Shown one piece after another: positions 8,531 through 17,411 of a stretch of 64,000 nt of DNA (positions within the stretch are counted from its first letter, which is position 1; each line of letters begins with the position of its first letter). The position numbers were made by a program, and so were the translations under genes. The notes below the pieces were generated by a model. That model ran no database searches. It was given only the letters and a program-made list of their open reading frames with translations, and was not told the origin of the DNA. Source of the stretch: Spirochaetales bacterium (GTDB lineage: Bacteria > Spirochaetota > Spirochaetia > SZUA-6 > JAFGRV01); NCBI GenBank assembly GCA_016930085.1, contig JAFGHO010000061.1, forward strand, positions 45,038-109,037. Direction: 5' to 3'.

Positions 8531-8560
8531 TAAAAAGGGGACAAAAATGTCCCCTTTTTA
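8531..8560 (-). terminator. Intercistronic terminator/attenuator between subunits A and B
   Basis: A perfect 13-bp stem (8531-8543 with 8548-8560) and a 4-base loop are built around GGGGACA/TGTCCCC and flanked by runs of A and T. Read on the minus strand it is followed by T-rich sequence. It sits 18 bases after the type-A stop codon and upstream of the type-B start, so it should reduce expression of downstream genes relative to type A. Confidence 0.85.
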
Positions 8561-8578
8561 TGGAAATCGGCACGCGAT

Positions 8579-9130
8579 TTATTGATCGACCATGGTATAG
8601 GTTACTGTTACGGTCTTTCCGGCATCCGTCACCAGTGAAGCGGCATCCTCCACATTCAACGAATACGTCAATTCCGCGCCATTTGTCGTCAGAATCCCCG
8701 TATAACAGCTTCCGATGTCCGTGATCAGGTCCCCGCTGTAGAGGGTCGAGTCGTCCGCGAGGGTCAACTCCGCCTCCTCCGATCCCTTGCTGCCCGCACC
8801 GCCCGCCTGTATGACGGCAACGACGGTGAGTTCGGTCCCGGCCGGGGCAAAATTTCCCCCGGAAGTGGCAGCGGCCGTGATCTTGTGATACGTTCCCGAA
8901 TCGACAAGCGACGTGTAGTGCAGGTCCTGGCTCGAATCCGGTGTCGCATCGGTTACCTGCTCACCGGGCGTCGCCGCGTTGATGGTCAGCGTAACGTCCG
9001 ATCCATCGGAAAGCACTACTTCGAACACTTCAGCGACGATCATGGTCACGTCATGGGCATCGTTGTCTGCGCCGAAACTCAGGGTCGCGACAAGTGACAT
9101 TATTAAAACAAGAATTGATAGTCTCCGCAT
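8579..9130 (-). CDS. Secreted small subunit, type A, copy 2
   Basis: 183 residues from the ATG at 9130, chosen because AGGAGG lies at the right distance and the signal peptide (MRRLSILVLIMSLVATLSFG) starts there. The mature chain is beta-rich and acidic. It contains DVTLTINAATPG, ITDIGSCYTG and the closing VTVTYTMVDQ, matching the protein at 1326-1859. It is the first gene of a minus-strand set (type A, hairpin, type B, chaperone-like, CBM-PilZ). First position followed by a strong terminator is typical for a major structural subunit. Its biochemical role is inferred. Confidence 0.7.
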   Translation of the reverse strand: MRRLSILVLIMSLVATLSFGADNDAHDVTMIVAEVFEVVLSDGSDVTLTINAATPGEQVTDATPDSSQDLHYTSLVDSGTYHKITAAATSGGNFAPAGTELTVVAVIQAGGAGSKGSEEAELTLADDSTLYSGDLITDIGSCYTGILTTNGAELTYSLNVEDAASLVTDAGKTVTVTYTMVDQ

Positions 9131-9403
9131 AATTCCTCCTTCGTCCACACGGAACAATCCAACGCCGTTCGTGGCTTCTCTCTCTGCTTTTGTGGTCGTA
9201 CTTGATGTAATTCGACTTCAATCCTCACGTGCCACTATAAATATAATCATTAGGGATGAAAAATTCAAATTTTACCGCCCGGTTACATCAAAAATCCTTG
9301 CGATTATTGCAATGTAACCCGCCATGCATACACTTTATAGAGTGGAATGTGCCCCGCGAACAGGAAACCGGGCGTTCCCGATTATCGAAAACGGCGGATT
9401 AAT

Positions 9404-9430
9404 TTGACTTTTTACCATTGTATGTATAAA
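9404..9430 (+). promoter_or_regulatory. Possible promoter for the usher-like gene, in the 9131-9519 divergent gap
   Basis: TTGACT (9404-9409) and TATAAA (9425-9430) are 15 bases apart, slightly short for sigma-70. The 389-base gap between the divergent type-A and usher-like genes is A/T-rich and holds no open frame or repeat that I can support. It must carry both promoters. Confidence 0.35.
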
Positions 9431-9519
9431 TTTATATATACCTGCCAAAAAGAAATGAATTGCAATTTATTATTATATTTCGATAAAAACAAGCTGAAGC
9501 GGAGAGAGACGATAGGTGG

Positions 9520-12500
9520 ATGATGGCAAATGACCGTCCCCGGCCGGCTGCGGGGCTGCTTTTTTTTTTACTGCTTCTCTTTTTTCCCTTCCCCTCTCAG
9601 GCGGAAGAAGAAAATACCGGTATTCTCGCCTACACGGGGAAAACCCCGATCGCGGTCACACCGGCCAACAAGATCACCCTCACCTATCTCGTGACAAACA
9701 CGGGTGATTCGCCGAGGACGGTCCGGTCCAAACCCGACATCCCCGATGGGTGGCGGATCGTCATCCCGGACCGCCCCTTCTCCCTCGAACCGGGAGAGAC
9801 CTCCCTCCGCCTCGTTCCCCTCTACATTCCGGGAAGGGTCAGGGCGGGCCGTTACGCGGTCTCCTACACGGTATGGGACGAGGCGGATCCCACCTTTTAC
9901 ATGGGGACCATGGTGACCGTCGACGTCCTTCCGGAAACGATCATCGGTCTTAAAATCATCGAAAGCCCCGAATACGCGATCGCCGGCGAACCCTACCGGA
10001 CGCAAGCCCTTCTCACCAATGACGGCAATGTGAGTGCGGATATCAACATCCGGATACGGAGCAGGGCCCCGATACCCTACACGATATCGCCGGCAATCGA
10101 CGGCAATGTCCTCACCGTCCCGGAATGGGAAGCAATACCCCTCGACATCACCTTTTCCCCGGATAAAAAACTTCCATATACGGAACACGCCTTTGAAATC
10201 ATCGTCACCCCCCCCGATGGGGCCGGGGGCGGATCCGAAGCCGCCTTCACGCCGGTCACCGAACGCATCACCGTGGATGTCATCCCCAGAAAAAGCGGGG
10301 GAGACGACATCCTCTTCACCTACCCCTTCAGGCTCGATGTGACCGGAACCGGCCATTATCACGAAACCCTGGACGGAAGCTCGCAGGTAAAGCTTTCGGG
10401 CAACGGGTATCTCGATGAAGACGGCAGCCACCGGCTTTCGGTCGAATTGCAGAAAAAGATCGATTCGTACAACAATATCGTCTTTCATCCCCAGGACAGC
10501 TACACCGTCAGGTACCGGACAGACTATTACGATTTTCTCATCGGCGACCACACCTATTCACTGAGTCCCCTCCTCGAATATTCCCGGTACGGACGCGGGG
10601 TGCATGCAAAGGGGAATATCGGGCCGTTCCGCATCGGTTCATACTACCACGCAAGCCCTTCCGCGGACTCGGGGACCGACCATTATATCGGGGGATACGC
10701 CGGGTACCGGCTTTTCGGCAGCGGGCCGGAATCGTTCCCCGTCTACAGTGTCGACCTCAACCTCCTGGGCAGGTTGGACGACGACTTTCTTTTCGGGGCG
10801 TACCAGGAATGGAATCCCCTCCCGTCCGTGAACATGACACTCGACGCGGCCGGGGGAAGCGAGGCCGGCGGGGCTTTGGCCCCAGCGTTTCAGCTGACCT
10901 CGAGCGGGGATTTCAGGTGGTGGACCTACAGCGTCACCGGCCTCTATGCCGATCCGCATTTTCCCGGCTACTACCGGGACATGTACATGATTTCGGGAGC
11001 CATGTCGTTCAGGCTGCTCGGGAACAGCCTTTACCTGAAAGGTCTTTACCGACTCGATCAGCGGAACCTTCTCGAGGACCCGTCCCTCGTGACCGCCCCC
11101 CTCTCGCAGTCATTCCAGATCGGGGGGACCTATTACTTCGCGCCCAAAGGCCCCTCGCTCAACACGTCATGGATCCTCAACAACAGGGTCGATCTCATGT
11201 CCGACCCCGACTTCGACAGACTGGAAAACATTCTCTCCTTCACCTACTCGCACCCCTTTTTCGACACCCTCAGATGGTACAGCACGGTCGAACTCGGTTA
11301 TCGCGTCGATACGGTCCTCGACTCGGAACGCTTTTCCCACAAATACATCACCAATGTAAATTACAGGATCACCCGAAATCTTTCATTCTGGGGCTCGCTT
11401 TTCTATGAAGGAAAACTCGACTCCCTCTATCCCGATTTGCACACGTTCGGCGTCAGCGCAAGCGGGGGCTACACCCTCGGGGACGCCGTCATCTCGCTCA
11501 AGGCGAACAACAACTACGGCTTTACCGAAACCGGCCTTTCATATATCGGTCTTATCCTCAACGGGGGCTTCGTCGCCGCCTTTGAAAACTCGCACCGCAT
11601 GTCCGTCGATACCTCCTACCAGATATTCGACGGCATGGATACCTTCGATTACAATTTCACCCTCTCGCTTCTCTACAGCATTCCCTTTGAAATACCGGTC
11701 GGGCGAAAGAAAGACGCGGGACGGGTGAAGGGGATCTTCATCGACAGCAGAACGGGAAAACCCCTGAAAGACATCATCGTCAGGCTGGGGAAAAAGGCCG
11801 TTATCACCGATGCGTCGGGGACGTTCTCCTTCGCGCCGCTTTCGGAAGGCACCTATTACCTCGACTGCAATCTTCTCCGGCTCGGAACCAACCTCATCCC
11901 GACCGAACAGGTCCCGATCGAAGCCATTGTCGAGAAGGGAAAAGACACCTCACTCACTATCTACATCACCGAAGGGGGAAGTATTTCCGGCAGGGTGCTG
12001 CTGTACGGCTTCAAGCAAAAGGGGTTGAAGGAGACGGACGAAGCGTCCGCTTCACCCGAATACACGGAGGCCGGGGGCATGCAGCACGCTATCCTTCAGT
12101 TGAGTGACGGCAATCTCGTCAAACGGCGGGTAACGGACAGGGAAGGAAACTTTTCGTTCGAGGAGATCATCCCGGGCAGGTGGACCCTGCATCTCATTAT
12201 TCCCCGTCTTCCCGATTACTATTATATCGAAGAACAGAGTTTCACCTTCGACTTCGTTCCCGGCCGGAAACAGGAAATCGTGTTCCGCGTCCTTCCCCAG
12301 AAGCGGACCGTCCGGCTTATCGAGGAAAAAAGCATGACCCTCGAAATGATCACCATGGATGAAGAGACCGATGAAACGCGGCCGGAAGCGACGCCGCTTC
12401 CGGCAGACGTCACGGAAACGACACCACAGCCGAAGCCCGTCCCGGAAGATTCACCTGAGACAACCCCCGGCCCCACACCGGGGGCGACCCCTGTTCCGAC

Positions 12501-12864
12501 CCCGGAACAAACCGCGGAAATCACCCCCGTTCCGGCCCCGGAACAAACCCCGGAACCTGCCGCTTCTCCCGCCCCCTCATCCGCTCCGGAGGCGACACCG
12601 GTCGCGACCGCGGTTCCCTTTGAAACGCCGGTACCGGCGACGACCCCCGAACCTTCGGGTCCGCCGACCGAACCAGTAAAAACAGCACTACCGACCCCGA
12701 CACAGACACCGCGCCCGGCACAGACGCCGGAACCCTCCTCTCCGTCCCCGCTGCCGTACGACATACCCGAACCCTCACCCACGATAAAGCCCGACGACAT
12801 ACCCGAACCCTCACCCACGATAAAGCCGGATGAAATTCCGCCGCCGCGCCGGACAAGGGGGTAA
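9520..12864 (+). CDS. Large usher-like outer-membrane beta-barrel protein
   Basis: 1,114 residues; two adjacent ATGs (9520, 9523) follow AGGTGG. After a signal peptide (about 1-28) come two Ig/NEW3-like domains (about 30-250, e.g. VTNTGDSPRTVRS and LTNDGNVSADINIR). A long series of amphipathic beta strands rich in Tyr and Gly follows (about 265-730, e.g. YTVRYRTDYYDFLIGDH), then two carboxypeptidase-regulatory-like domains (about 740-930: VKGIFIDSRTGKPLKDIIV and ISGRVLLYG). The last 150 residues are a Pro/Thr/Glu-rich tail. Order and context (adjacent chaperone-like and subunit genes) suggest a chaperone-usher-type export pore, but the plug domain is not recognised. A general surface porin or adhesin is the alternative. 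Confidence 0.6.
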   Translation: MMANDRPRPAAGLLFFLLLLFFPFPSQAEEENTGILAYTGKTPIAVTPANKITLTYLVTNTGDSPRTVRSKPDIPDGWRIVIPDRPFSLEPGETSLRLVPLYIPGRVRAGRYAVSYTVWDEADPTFYMGTMVTVDVLPETIIGLKIIESPEYAIAGEPYRTQALLTNDGNVSADINIRIRSRAPIPYTISPAIDGNVLTVPEWEAIPLDITFSPDKKLPYTEHAFEIIVTPPDGAGGGSEAAFTPVTERITVDVIPRKSGGDDILFTYPFRLDVTGTGHYHETLDGSSQVKLSGNGYLDEDGSHRLSVELQKKIDSYNNIVFHPQDSYTVRYRTDYYDFLIGDHTYSLSPLLEYSRYGRGVHAKGNIGPFRIGSYYHASPSADSGTDHYIGGYAGYRLFGSGPESFPVYSVDLNLLGRLDDDFLFGAYQEWNPLPSVNMTLDAAGGSEAGGALAPAFQLTSSGDFRWWTYSVTGLYADPHFPGYYRDMYMISGAMSFRLLGNSLYLKGLYRLDQRNLLEDPSLVTAPLSQSFQIGGTYYFAPKGPSLNTSWILNNRVDLMSDPDFDRLENILSFTYSHPFFDTLRWYSTVELGYRVDTVLDSERFSHKYITNVNYRITRNLSFWGSLFYEGKLDSLYPDLHTFGVSASGGYTLGDAVISLKANNNYGFTETGLSYIGLILNGGFVAAFENSHRMSVDTSYQIFDGMDTFDYNFTLSLLYSIPFEIPVGRKKDAGRVKGIFIDSRTGKPLKDIIVRLGKKAVITDASGTFSFAPLSEGTYYLDCNLLRLGTNLIPTEQVPIEAIVEKGKDTSLTIYITEGGSISGRVLLYGFKQKGLKETDEASASPEYTEAGGMQHAILQLSDGNLVKRRVTDREGNFSFEEIIPGRWTLHLIIPRLPDYYYIEEQSFTFDFVPGRKQEIVFRVLPQKRTVRLIEEKSMTLEMITMDEETDETRPEATPLPADVTETTPQPKPVPEDSPETTPGPTPGATPVPTPEQTAEITPVPAPEQTPEPAASPAPSSAPEATPVATAVPFETPVPATTPEPSGPPTEPVKTALPTPTQTPRPAQTPEPSSPSPLPYDIPEPSPTIKPDDIPEPSPTIKPDEIPPPRRTRG
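12760..12831. repeat. 36-bp tandem duplication in the Pro-rich tail
   Basis: Two adjacent 36-base copies (12760-12795 and 12796-12831), nearly identical, encode DIPEPSPTIKPD twice at the extreme C-terminus of the usher-like protein. Confidence 0.9.
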
Positions 12865-12977
12865 GAAGAGAGACGATATAGAAATAGCATTTTCCAAATA
12901 CTTGCATCAAAACACCGGGACCGGCAGACTCCTCACCCCCCCCGACCGCCCCTAATCGGACCATACGGACAGGCTAC

Positions 12978-13006
12978 TGGACTTTTTCACCCGCCTGTGG
13001 TATAAA
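12978..13006 (+). promoter_or_regulatory. Probable promoter of the lipoprotein gene at 13041
   Basis: TGGACT (12978-12983), 17-base spacer and TATAAA (13001-13006), the -10 preceded by TGG as in extended -10 elements. AAAGGGG lies upstream of the ATG at 13041. Confidence 0.5.
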
Positions 13007-13040
13007 ACTACCGGTACCCGGTCATGAAAGGGGAACGACG

Positions 13041-14189
13041 ATGAAAAAAACGACAATCATCTTTATGGGAATAACAGCGGCCGTCTTCACGATTCTTGCC
13101 GCCTGCGGGGACGGTGACGGAAAACAAAAGAACAATGCCGCAGGGAGGTCGGAACCCGGCGAAGAGAGGATCTGCTGGGAAGCGGTCGGTAAAACGGGAT
13201 TCAGCAGCGGAACGGCCGATTCGATATCACTTGATGTCGAAAACGGTATTCCGTATGTCACATTCAATGACAGCGGCCCCGGCAGCAATTTCAGTGCCAT
13301 GCGGTTCAAAAACGGTGTATGGCACCGCATTGGAGACACCGGCGGCATCACCGCGGCAACGGAAAATCCTTCCTTGTATGTCTCCGAGGGCATCCCCTAC
13401 ATCGCGTTTCAGGATACCGCAAGGGAAAACAGGTTGTCCGTTGCTTCATGCGACGCCGATAAATGGCAGGTCGTCGGAGAAAGGGGAATTTCGGCAGGTC
13501 CCGCCGAAATTCCCGTGATCGCCGTCGACCGGGGCGTCATCTACGTCGCGTTCAGGGACAGCTCGGACAACTCGGTCGGCGTTACCGTATTCGCCTGGAA
13601 TGACGGCTCATGGTCGCGTTTAGGCCGAAAACAATTTTCCGGCGGCCTTGTCTACGAAATTTCACTCGCCGTCGATAACGGTGTCCCCTATGTGTCGTTC
13701 ATCGACTACCTTGCAGGAAACAGGGCATCGGTCATGAAATATAACGGAACATCCTGGGAATATTGCGGCGGCAGGGGAATGACCGAACATCCCGCCCTCT
13801 ATACCGCTTTTACCGTAAAAGACGGTACCGCCTACCTCGCGTTTCAGGACACGGAAAACTCGGGCAAGGGAATATGTATAATCTATAAAAACGATGCGTG
13901 GGAAGTGGTGGGCGGCGAACCGTTTTCACCCGGACTCGCCAATTTCGTGTCCATCTCCGTCAGGGAAACGGTCCCCTACATCGCTTTCAGCGACGAACGC
14001 CGCCTTTACAAAGCGACGGTGGTGAAATTCGAAAACAATGACTGGGTGACGGTGGGAAGCCCCGCTTTTTCTGATTCCGCGATCGGCTATCTCCGCTGTG
14101 CCGCGGATGATGGGGCGGTCTATGCCGCATACAGCGACGGCATGCAGCAGGGTAAAATCACGGTCATGAAATGCTCAGGCGGCTTTTGA
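13041..14189 (+). CDS. Lipoprotein with beta-propeller-like repeats
   Basis: A 382-residue predicted lipoprotein; the lipobox is LAAC (Cys about 22) after a short hydrophobic segment. The mature chain is built of about seven repeats of roughly 45-50 residues. Each has a hydrophobic PY(V/I)(A/S)F-x-D strand (e.g. IPYVTFND, IPYIAFQD, VPYVSFID, VPYIAFSD) followed by W-x-x-(V/I)-G. This resembles a 6-8-bladed propeller made of short blades. No catalytic motif is seen. It follows the usher-like gene but has its own promoter-like sequence. Function unknown; surface or periplasmic binding is plausible. Confidence 0.75.
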   Translation: MKKTTIIFMGITAAVFTILAACGDGDGKQKNNAAGRSEPGEERICWEAVGKTGFSSGTADSISLDVENGIPYVTFNDSGPGSNFSAMRFKNGVWHRIGDTGGITAATENPSLYVSEGIPYIAFQDTARENRLSVASCDADKWQVVGERGISAGPAEIPVIAVDRGVIYVAFRDSSDNSVGVTVFAWNDGSWSRLGRKQFSGGLVYEISLAVDNGVPYVSFIDYLAGNRASVMKYNGTSWEYCGGRGMTEHPALYTAFTVKDGTAYLAFQDTENSGKGICIIYKNDAWEVVGGEPFSPGLANFVSISVRETVPYIAFSDERRLYKATVVKFENNDWVTVGSPAFSDSAIGYLRCAADDGAVYAAYSDGMQQGKITVMKCSGGF

Positions 14190-14308
14190 TGCCGGAACAG
14201 CCGGTCTTGATTTCTTTCGAATAAATAACCTGCGTATCTTTACCATTGCTGCTGTTCGTGATGAATCCGGGTTGATTCTCTTCCCTAAAAAAAATCGAAT
14301 CAAGAAAA

Positions 14309-14378
14309 TTTCTCACAGAGTCGCAGGGGACACAGAGAAAGAATGTAATGTTTCTTTCGCCGGATCCCTTGTGAGAGA
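14309..14378. repeat. Dispersed CTCACAGAG/CACAGAGAAA repeat in the 14190-14537 gap
   Basis: TCTCACAGAG (14311-14320) and CACAGAGAAA (14331-14340) match the vocabulary of the inverted repeat at 1066-1147. TTGTGAGAGA at 14369-14378 could pair with the left end. The surrounding 348-base gap has no gene. Confidence 0.6.
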
Positions 14379-14518
14379 TACAATTCCCACATACAACATC
14401 GAATAAATTCTCAAGATAATCTATTTTTATCGTTTAAACAATTATGCAACAGGAACTCATTAGTTACGCGGCGCGGCTTTTTCTGTTTTCGAAGAGAGAA
14501 TGATAGAAACACGCCATT

Positions 14519-14554
14519 ATAACCTGCGGTTATCGTCTTATAACCCGCGGTTAT
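14519..14554. repeat. Two 15-bp palindromes 21 bp apart at the paaK stop codon
   Basis: ATAACCTGCGGTTAT (14519-14533) and ATAACCCGCGGTTAT (14540-14554) are near-identical palindromes in a 21-base direct repeat. The second overlaps the last codons and stop of the ligase gene. It may be a tandem duplication or a two-site operator. Confidence 0.75.
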
Positions 14555-15845
14555 CGATTAGCCGCTTTATTTTCTCCTCCGGTCGCTTCCGTATGCTGCG
14601 CGGTTCGACGAGGGTGACCTTGGGAAGAATACCGAGGGCGCCCTCGATTCGCTTCATAATATCGTTCCGTAATTTTTCGAGGTCTTTCAGCTTGTCGATC
14701 ATCGTGACCGTCTCCGAAATTTCCACCTGGATTTCCATGGTATCCGCCGTTCCTTCCCGGTCCAGCACGATCCTGAAATGGGGAACCGCCCCTTCGACTT
14801 CGACCAGTATTTCTTCGATCTGCGAAGGAAAGAGTTTCAGCCCCTCGAAAAAGATCATATCGTCCGTTCTGCCGGTTATCCTCGACATACGCACCGTGGT
14901 CCTGCCGCATCCGCATACCGGGCTTCTTGAAATCGAGGCGATATCCCCCGTCCTGTAGCGGATGAGGGGGAATCCTTCTTTCGTGATCGTGGTAAAGACG
15001 AGTTCTCCTTCTTCGCCCTCGGCCACGGGCTCCAGTGTTTTGGTATTGATCACTTCCGCGATAAAATGGTCTTCGTTGATATGAAGCCCGTCGCGTTTTT
15101 CACACTCGCCCGCGACACCCGGCCCGATAATCTCCGTCAGTCCGTAGGTGTCGAACGAGGTGATGTGAAGCCCCTCTTCGATACGGCTGCGCATCCGGTC
15201 GCTCCAGGGTTCGGCGCCGCATATTCCGGTCTTCAGATAAAGGCTTTCCGGATGTATATTTTTCTCTGCGAGCGTATCGGCTATATGAAGCGCGAATCCC
15301 GGCGTGCAGAGAAGGACGGTCGTTTTGAAATCCTTCATGATGATGATCTGCCGTTCGATCGGGCTGGTCGAGGCGGGAATGACGGAAGCGCCGATAAGCT
15401 GGGCGCCCTGATGAAAACCGAACCCACCGGTAAAGAGGTCGTAATGGAAGGCGATCTGCACGACATCGTGTTCGGTCACCCCCGCGGCCGCAAGAAGGCG
15501 TGCGGTGCACTCCGTCCAGGTACGGAGATCGTTTTTCGTATAACCGACGACGATCGGTCTCCCCGTGGTCCCGGACGTCGAGTGGATACGGACGATGTCC
15601 CGTAAGGGAACGGCGAACATGTCGTAGGGGTAACTGTCGTTCAGGTCCTCCCGCGTTGTAAAGGGAAGACCGCGCAAATGGTCGAGACTCTTGATTTTCC
15701 CGATATCGACATGATTGGCGTCGAAGATGTGTTTATAAAAAGCGACATTTCGGTAGACCCGGTTGAGTGTCGATTGAAGCCGTTCAATCTGGAGTTGTTC
15801 GAGATCCTCCCGTGAAAGTGTTTCTGTTTTTTCACTATAGATCAT
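14538..15845 (-). CDS. paaK: Phenylacetate-CoA ligase family enzyme, copy 1
   Basis: 435 residues from the ATG at 15845, which has a GAGGAGT ribosome site; longer upstream frames lack one. It is an AMP-forming aryl-CoA ligase (arylacetate + ATP + CoA to arylacetyl-CoA + AMP + PPi). The P-loop-like motif is HSTSGTTGRP, the adenylate motif is [16 protein letters not shown], and RYRTGD and the C-terminal lysine region (EEKIKRLIDNR) are present. The four-Cys-like zinc site shows as CGCGRTT. It is the last gene of the large minus-strand cluster, 68 bases after livF. Three paralogues in the cluster suggest different aryl or acyl acids; exact substrates are unknown. Confidence 0.9.
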   Translation of the reverse strand: MIYSEKTETLSREDLEQLQIERLQSTLNRVYRNVAFYKHIFDANHVDIGKIKSLDHLRGLPFTTREDLNDSYPYDMFAVPLRDIVRIHSTSGTTGRPIVVGYTKNDLRTWTECTARLLAAAGVTEHDVVQIAFHYDLFTGGFGFHQGAQLIGASVIPASTSPIERQIIIMKDFKTTVLLCTPGFALHIADTLAEKNIHPESLYLKTGICGAEPWSDRMRSRIEEGLHITSFDTYGLTEIIGPGVAGECEKRDGLHINEDHFIAEVINTKTLEPVAEGEEGELVFTTITKEGFPLIRYRTGDIASISRSPVCGCGRTTVRMSRITGRTDDMIFFEGLKLFPSQIEEILVEVEGAVPHFRIVLDREGTADTMEIQVEISETVTMIDKLKDLEKLRNDIMKRIEGALGILPKVTLVEPRSIRKRPEEKIKRLIDNRGL

Positions 15846-15913
15846 ATTGACTCCTCGTCTCTTTATTTTCCTCATTTCCCTCCCCATGAAAGACGGCGGT
15901 GAGGAAAACAAGG

Positions 15914-16648
15914 TTATTCATTAATCCTCTGATAATCCTTTCCGAGATAGGCGCGCTGTACGTCCCGGTTTAAGAGTAATTCCTCCGCGGTCCCTTCGAG
16001 GAAGACCTGCCCCGTTTCCAAAACGTATCCCCTGTCCGCGACACCCAGGGCGGCTTTCGCGTTCTGTTCTATAAGCAAAACGGTCATCCCCTGTTCCCTG
16101 AGTCCGGTAATCGTCCTGAAAATACTTTTTACGATAATCGGGGCGATACCGAGCGACGGTTCGTCCATCATAAGGAGGTGCGGCCTCGCCATGAGCGCCC
16201 GCGCGATGGCGAGCATCTGCTGTTCGCCCCCGGAAAGCGTTCCCGCAAGCTGGGTTTCACGCTCTCCCAAAACCGGAAAGAGAACGAACATCCGCTCGAG
16301 ATCGCTTTCCACTTCCTTTTTTTTACCTTTCCGCATTCTGAGGTACGCGCCGAGAATGAGATTTTCCTTTACGGAAAGCGTGTTGAACACCTGCCTCCGT
16401 TCGGGCACGAGTGAACATCCTAAAGCGACGATCTTCTCCGCCGCGCTTTGTTCGATATCCTTCCCGTTGAACGAAATACTGCCGGAAGCCGGTTTGATGA
16501 TGCCGGCGATCGTGTTCAGGAGTGTCGTTTTGCCCGCCCCGTTCGCGCCGATGATCGTTACGATCTCTCCGGGTGAGACGTGAAGCGAAACCCCCTTGAG
16601 AACCCGGAGTTTCCCGTAACCCGCTTCGCAATTCCTTATCTTAAGCAT
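15914..16648 (-). CDS. livF: Branched-chain/aromatic amino-acid ABC transporter ATPase LivF
   Basis: 244 residues from ATG 16648, which overlaps the livG stop by 8 bases (ATGCTTAA), a sign of translational coupling. Walker A is GANGAGKTT, the signature is LSGGEQQ, Walker B is LLMMDEPSLG and the H-loop region LLIEQNAK carries Gln before Asn, as in LivF proteins (no His). It powers import by the LivHM permease in the inner membrane together with LivG. Confidence 0.95.
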   Translation of the reverse strand: MLKIRNCEAGYGKLRVLKGVSLHVSPGEIVTIIGANGAGKTTLLNTIAGIIKPASGSISFNGKDIEQSAAEKIVALGCSLVPERRQVFNTLSVKENLILGAYLRMRKGKKKEVESDLERMFVLFPVLGERETQLAGTLSGGEQQMLAIARALMARPHLLMMDEPSLGIAPIIVKSIFRTITGLREQGMTVLLIEQNAKAALGVADRGYVLETGQVFLEGTAEELLLNRDVQRAYLGKDYQRINE

Positions 16649-17411
16649 CGTCTTCACCCAGATAGACGTTGATGACGTCGGGATTTTTTTGAATTTCACC
16701 GGGTGAGCCCTCGGCGAGTTTCTTTCCCCTGTCCAGCACCACGACGGCGTCCGAAATATTCATTACCAGCGATATGTCATGTTCGACCAGAAGAACGGTG
16801 ATCCCCCACTCCTTGATCTTCAGAATGAGGCGGGCCAGTTCCTCCGTTTCGTACATGTTGAGTCCCGCGGCGGGCTCGTCGAGGAGGAGCAGGGCCGGTT
16901 CGGTCGCGAGTGCCCGCGCGATCTCCGCGATTCGCTGTTTTCCGAAAGGAAGATTCGACGCCTCTTCATCCGCGTATCCGGCAAGCTTAAGCGATTCGAG
17001 GATCTCGAGCGCCCGCTTCCTCATCGCCTTCTCCTCTTTATGAGTCCGTGGAAGGCTCAGGATACACGAAAGAATCTCTGAACGGGTTTTTGTGTGCCTT
17101 CCGACCATGACGTTCTCGAGGATCGTCATATGGTGAAACAACTTTGTCGTCTGAAAGGTACGTGAAATACCGGCCTCCGCGATTTTGTATTCTTTCAGGC
17201 CGGTAATGGTCCGGTCTCTGAATTTTACCTCACCCGAGTTCGGTTTCAGGCTTCCTGAAATCAGGTTGAAAAGGGTGGTTTTCCCCGCGCCGTTCGGACC
17301 GATGACCGCCATAATGATCCCGGGCGGAACGGTGAAACTCACATTATTAACCGCGTGAAGGCCGCCGAAATATTTGTCGATATTGATTGTTTCAAGCAGT
17401 ATGCCGTTCAT
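16641..17411 (-). CDS. livG: Branched-chain/aromatic amino-acid ABC transporter ATPase LivG
   Basis: 256 residues. Walker A is GPNGAGKTT, Walker B is LLLLDEPAAGLN and the H-loop is LLVEHDISLVM. The signature is LPFGKQR, a variant of the LPYGQQR seen in most LivG proteins. The characteristic FRDRTITGL and GISRTFQTTKLF segments support LivG over other ABC ATPases. It overlaps livM by 20 bases upstream and livF by 8 bases downstream. Confidence 0.95.
   Translation of the reverse strand: MNGILLETINIDKYFGGLHAVNNVSFTVPPGIIMAVIGPNGAGKTTLFNLISGSLKPNSGEVKFRDRTITGLKEYKIAEAGISRTFQTTKLFHHMTILENVMVGRHTKTRSEILSCILSLPRTHKEEKAMRKRALEILESLKLAGYADEEASNLPFGKQRIAEIARALATEPALLLLDEPAAGLNMYETEELARLILKIKEWGITVLLVEHDISLVMNISDAVVVLDRGKKLAEGSPGEIQKNPDVINVYLGEDDA

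Noticed and set aside
12222..12890. Gly/Val/Ser-rich minus-strand frame
   Set aside because: Mirror of the Pro-rich repeat tail of the usher-like protein.
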